From Palsa-1400 sp036008545 (GTDB taxonomy: Bacteria > Verrucomicrobiota > Verrucomicrobiia > Limisphaerales > Palsa-1400): DNA of 6,098 bases. Position 1 is the stretch's first letter. Each line of letters opens with the position of its first letter. Where the stretch lies: assembly GCA_036008545.1 (NCBI GenBank), contig DASYNM010000072.1, positions 1 through 6,098 of the forward strand, read 5' to 3'. This document shows positions 5,187 through 6,098 of this stretch, piece after piece. The position numbers and the translations under genes are program-made. The notes under the pieces were generated by a model. It was not told where the DNA came from. It saw nothing but the letters and a program-made list of their open reading frames with translations, and ran no database searches.

Positions 5187-5495
5187 GTGACTATCAGAGC
5201 AGGCGACAATTTGAAAGCCCTCATTGCCCGCGTTAAGCGTGCGGCGTCCGCGCGGGGACGGAAGACAGAACTGGCAAAATATCTTGGCGTTTCCCTCGTA
5301 GGACTGAGTCAATGGCTTTCTTTGAATCGCGCTCCGAATGGCGAAATCACACTCTTGATGCAGCAATGGGTCAATGCACAGGAGAAAAACAAAAACGCCC
5401 CTGGCCGTGTTAGTAGCACGTCCAGGAGCAAGACCCGAAAGGTGAAACAATCCAGTTATGAAAAGAGACACCAAACAAGTCCGAAGAAATCGTAA
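5187..5495 (+). CDS. Small Cro-like HTH protein with basic tail
   Basis: The protein is 102 aa and begins with GTG; no in-frame ATG is available nearby and no Shine-Dalgarno sequence is visible. Residues about 8-65 form a lambda-repressor-like HTH: LKALIARVKRAASARGRKTE is the first helix pair, LAKYLGVSLVGLSQWLSLNR is the turn and recognition helix, and EITLLMQQWV is the closing helix. Residues about 66-102 are strongly basic and Ser/Thr/Lys-rich, probably disordered and DNA- or RNA-contacting. It follows the double-HTH gene by 30 bp and overlaps the next gene by 38 bp, so all are probably co-transcribed. A small HTH protein beside a larger repressor fits an antagonist or accessory regulator, although it lies on the same strand as that repressor, unlike classical Cro. 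Its exact role is unknown. Confidence 0.75.
   Translation: MTIRAGDNLKALIARVKRAASARGRKTELAKYLGVSLVGLSQWLSLNRAPNGEITLLMQQWVNAQEKNKNAPGRVSSTSRSKTRKVKQSSYEKRHQTSPKKS
5400..5426. repeat. Imperfect inverted repeat inside the Cro-like gene
   Basis: CCTGG (5400-5404) pairs with CCAGG (5422-5426), and CGTG (5406-5409) pairs with CACG (5417-5420), separated by a single C/T mismatch, with a 7-base loop. It lies just after the HTH-coding part and about 30 bases before the next gene's ATG. No T-run follows, so it is not a typical terminator. It may be a chance structure or may affect translation of the downstream gene. Confidence 0.35.
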
Positions 5496-6051
5496 ATCCT
5501 CCACAGTCAACAAGCAAACCCAAAGTCAGTCGGCAAAATCGCCCTGGAGGACGCCGAAGACGTTAGGTTCATTCGCAGAATGGTCGGTGGAAGTCACCAA
5601 TGAGATCAAGCGGCTTATTGCCACGGAAAAGAGCAAGGTCGTTAAGATAAAACTCCAACACCTCGGCAGGATGGTGGAAAACTTGATCCTTGGAGGCCGG
5701 GTCGATCAGATAACCGCATCCGATTCCAGTATCGGCGGCGATCAGTTCGATGCCATTGTTAGCGATCCGCTCCACTTCTTGACAGAGTCGGTCAGTGCGG
5801 CGGTCGGGCTGCTTGACTTAATGGCAATCAAGATCGGGGCGATGGAGGATTTGATGGAAGAGGCGGATGCGGAGAGAGGGAAGCCATCGGCGTCGTTGAT
5901 TGATTGCGGCGTGGTCAATTTGGCTTGGGATTGCGGCATTGCCCTTGCGGAGAGGATGGAGAAGGTCGGCGAGGCGGTTGCATCGGTTCGCCCGCAACCG
6001 GCAAAGCCCGCGCCGGCGCTCGCAGGCGCTGAGAAAGGCGGTGCGCGATGA
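5458..6051 (+). CDS. 197-aa hypothetical protein with helical core
   Basis: I do not recognise this protein. Residues 1-30 are basic and Ser/Gln/Lys-rich, probably disordered. Residues about 36-80 contain two amphipathic helices (FAEWSVEVTNEIKRLIATEK, then VVKIKLQHLGRMVENLI). A linker (81-103) is followed by a helical region at about 104-175 (LHFLTESVSAAVGLLDLMAI, AMEDLMEEADAE, VVNLAWDCGIALAERMEKVG), whose hydrophobic repeats suggest a helical bundle or dimer interface. The end is Ala/Pro-rich. It overlaps the HTH gene by 38 bp; a purine-rich AAAGGTGA lies about 13 bases before the ATG, somewhat far for a ribosome site. Its TGA overlaps the next ATG (ATGA). Position in the regulator block suggests an early-expressed accessory protein, but no function can be assigned. 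Confidence 0.7.
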   Translation: MKRDTKQVRRNRKSSTVNKQTQSQSAKSPWRTPKTLGSFAEWSVEVTNEIKRLIATEKSKVVKIKLQHLGRMVENLILGGRVDQITASDSSIGGDQFDAIVSDPLHFLTESVSAAVGLLDLMAIKIGAMEDLMEEADAERGKPSASLIDCGVVNLAWDCGIALAERMEKVGEAVASVRPQPAKPAPALAGAEKGGAR

Positions 6052-6098
6052 AGGCCATGCACGAACTTGAATCTGCGGTCGGGGAAGCGACGGCGCTG
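6048..6098 (+). CDS. 5' end of a further rightward gene, cut by the window edge
   Basis: Only 17 codons are visible (MKAMHELESAVGEATAL). The ATG overlaps the TGA of the upstream gene as ATGA, and AGAAAGGCGG about 7 bases upstream is one of the better ribosome-binding sequences in this window. A second in-frame ATG follows at codon 4. The overlap argues for a real, translationally coupled gene of the rightward operon. The visible part is too short to suggest a function. Confidence 0.6.
   Translation, partial: MKAMHELESAVGEATAL

Noticed and set aside
5742..6062. Minus-strand 106-aa ORF
   Set aside because: It is antisense to the 197-aa gene, rich in Ala/Ser, with no domain pattern; the plus-strand gene has operon coupling on both sides.

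Overview
This window looks like part of a temperate phage, a prophage remnant or, as a working hypothesis, a capsid-encoding phage satellite. It sits in a fairly GC-rich bacterial genome. Almost no start codon has a convincing Shine-Dalgarno sequence. Together with the style of the small HTH proteins this is loosely compatible with Verrucomicrobiota or a neighbouring phylum, but that is a weak guess; nothing in the window fixes the taxon. No integrase, tRNA, rRNA, CRISPR array or insertion sequence is visible.

The layout is two divergent blocks around a control region at about 4254-4334. To the right (+ strand) lie a 273-aa regulator with two XRE-type HTH domains, a 102-aa Cro-like HTH protein (GTG start), a 197-aa unknown protein that overlaps it, and the first 17 codons of a further gene coupled through an ATGA overlap. 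To the left (- strand) lies a tightly packed operon read from right to left: a short HTH protein, a 181-aa helical unknown, an 89-aa small protein, a 623-aa fusion of HK97-type prohead protease and HK97-fold major capsid protein, two consecutive small excisionase/MerR-like HTH proteins (113 and 77 aa), a 126-aa protein with a possible HTH (small-terminase or Gp27-like candidate), and a 74-aa unknown. Junctions are mostly 3-15 bp gaps or ATGA/GTGA overlaps, so the left block probably works as one transcript. The exception is a 123-bp gap at 630-752 that holds a strong inverted repeat.

The control region contains a 23-bp operator-like inverted repeat (TGACAGA-N9-TCTGTCA). It overlaps a perfect TTGACA -35 element of a leftward promoter and the -10 element of a rightward promoter. 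A second 18-bp palindrome lies between the leftward promoter and the first leftward ATG. I infer a lysogeny-type switch in which the double-HTH protein represses the leftward operon and its own gene.

The unusual point is that the capsid gene lies only three genes from the switch, with no terminase large subunit or portal gene between them, and is followed directly by DNA-binding proteins rather than head-tail connector genes. Whether packaging and tail genes exist farther left cannot be seen here.
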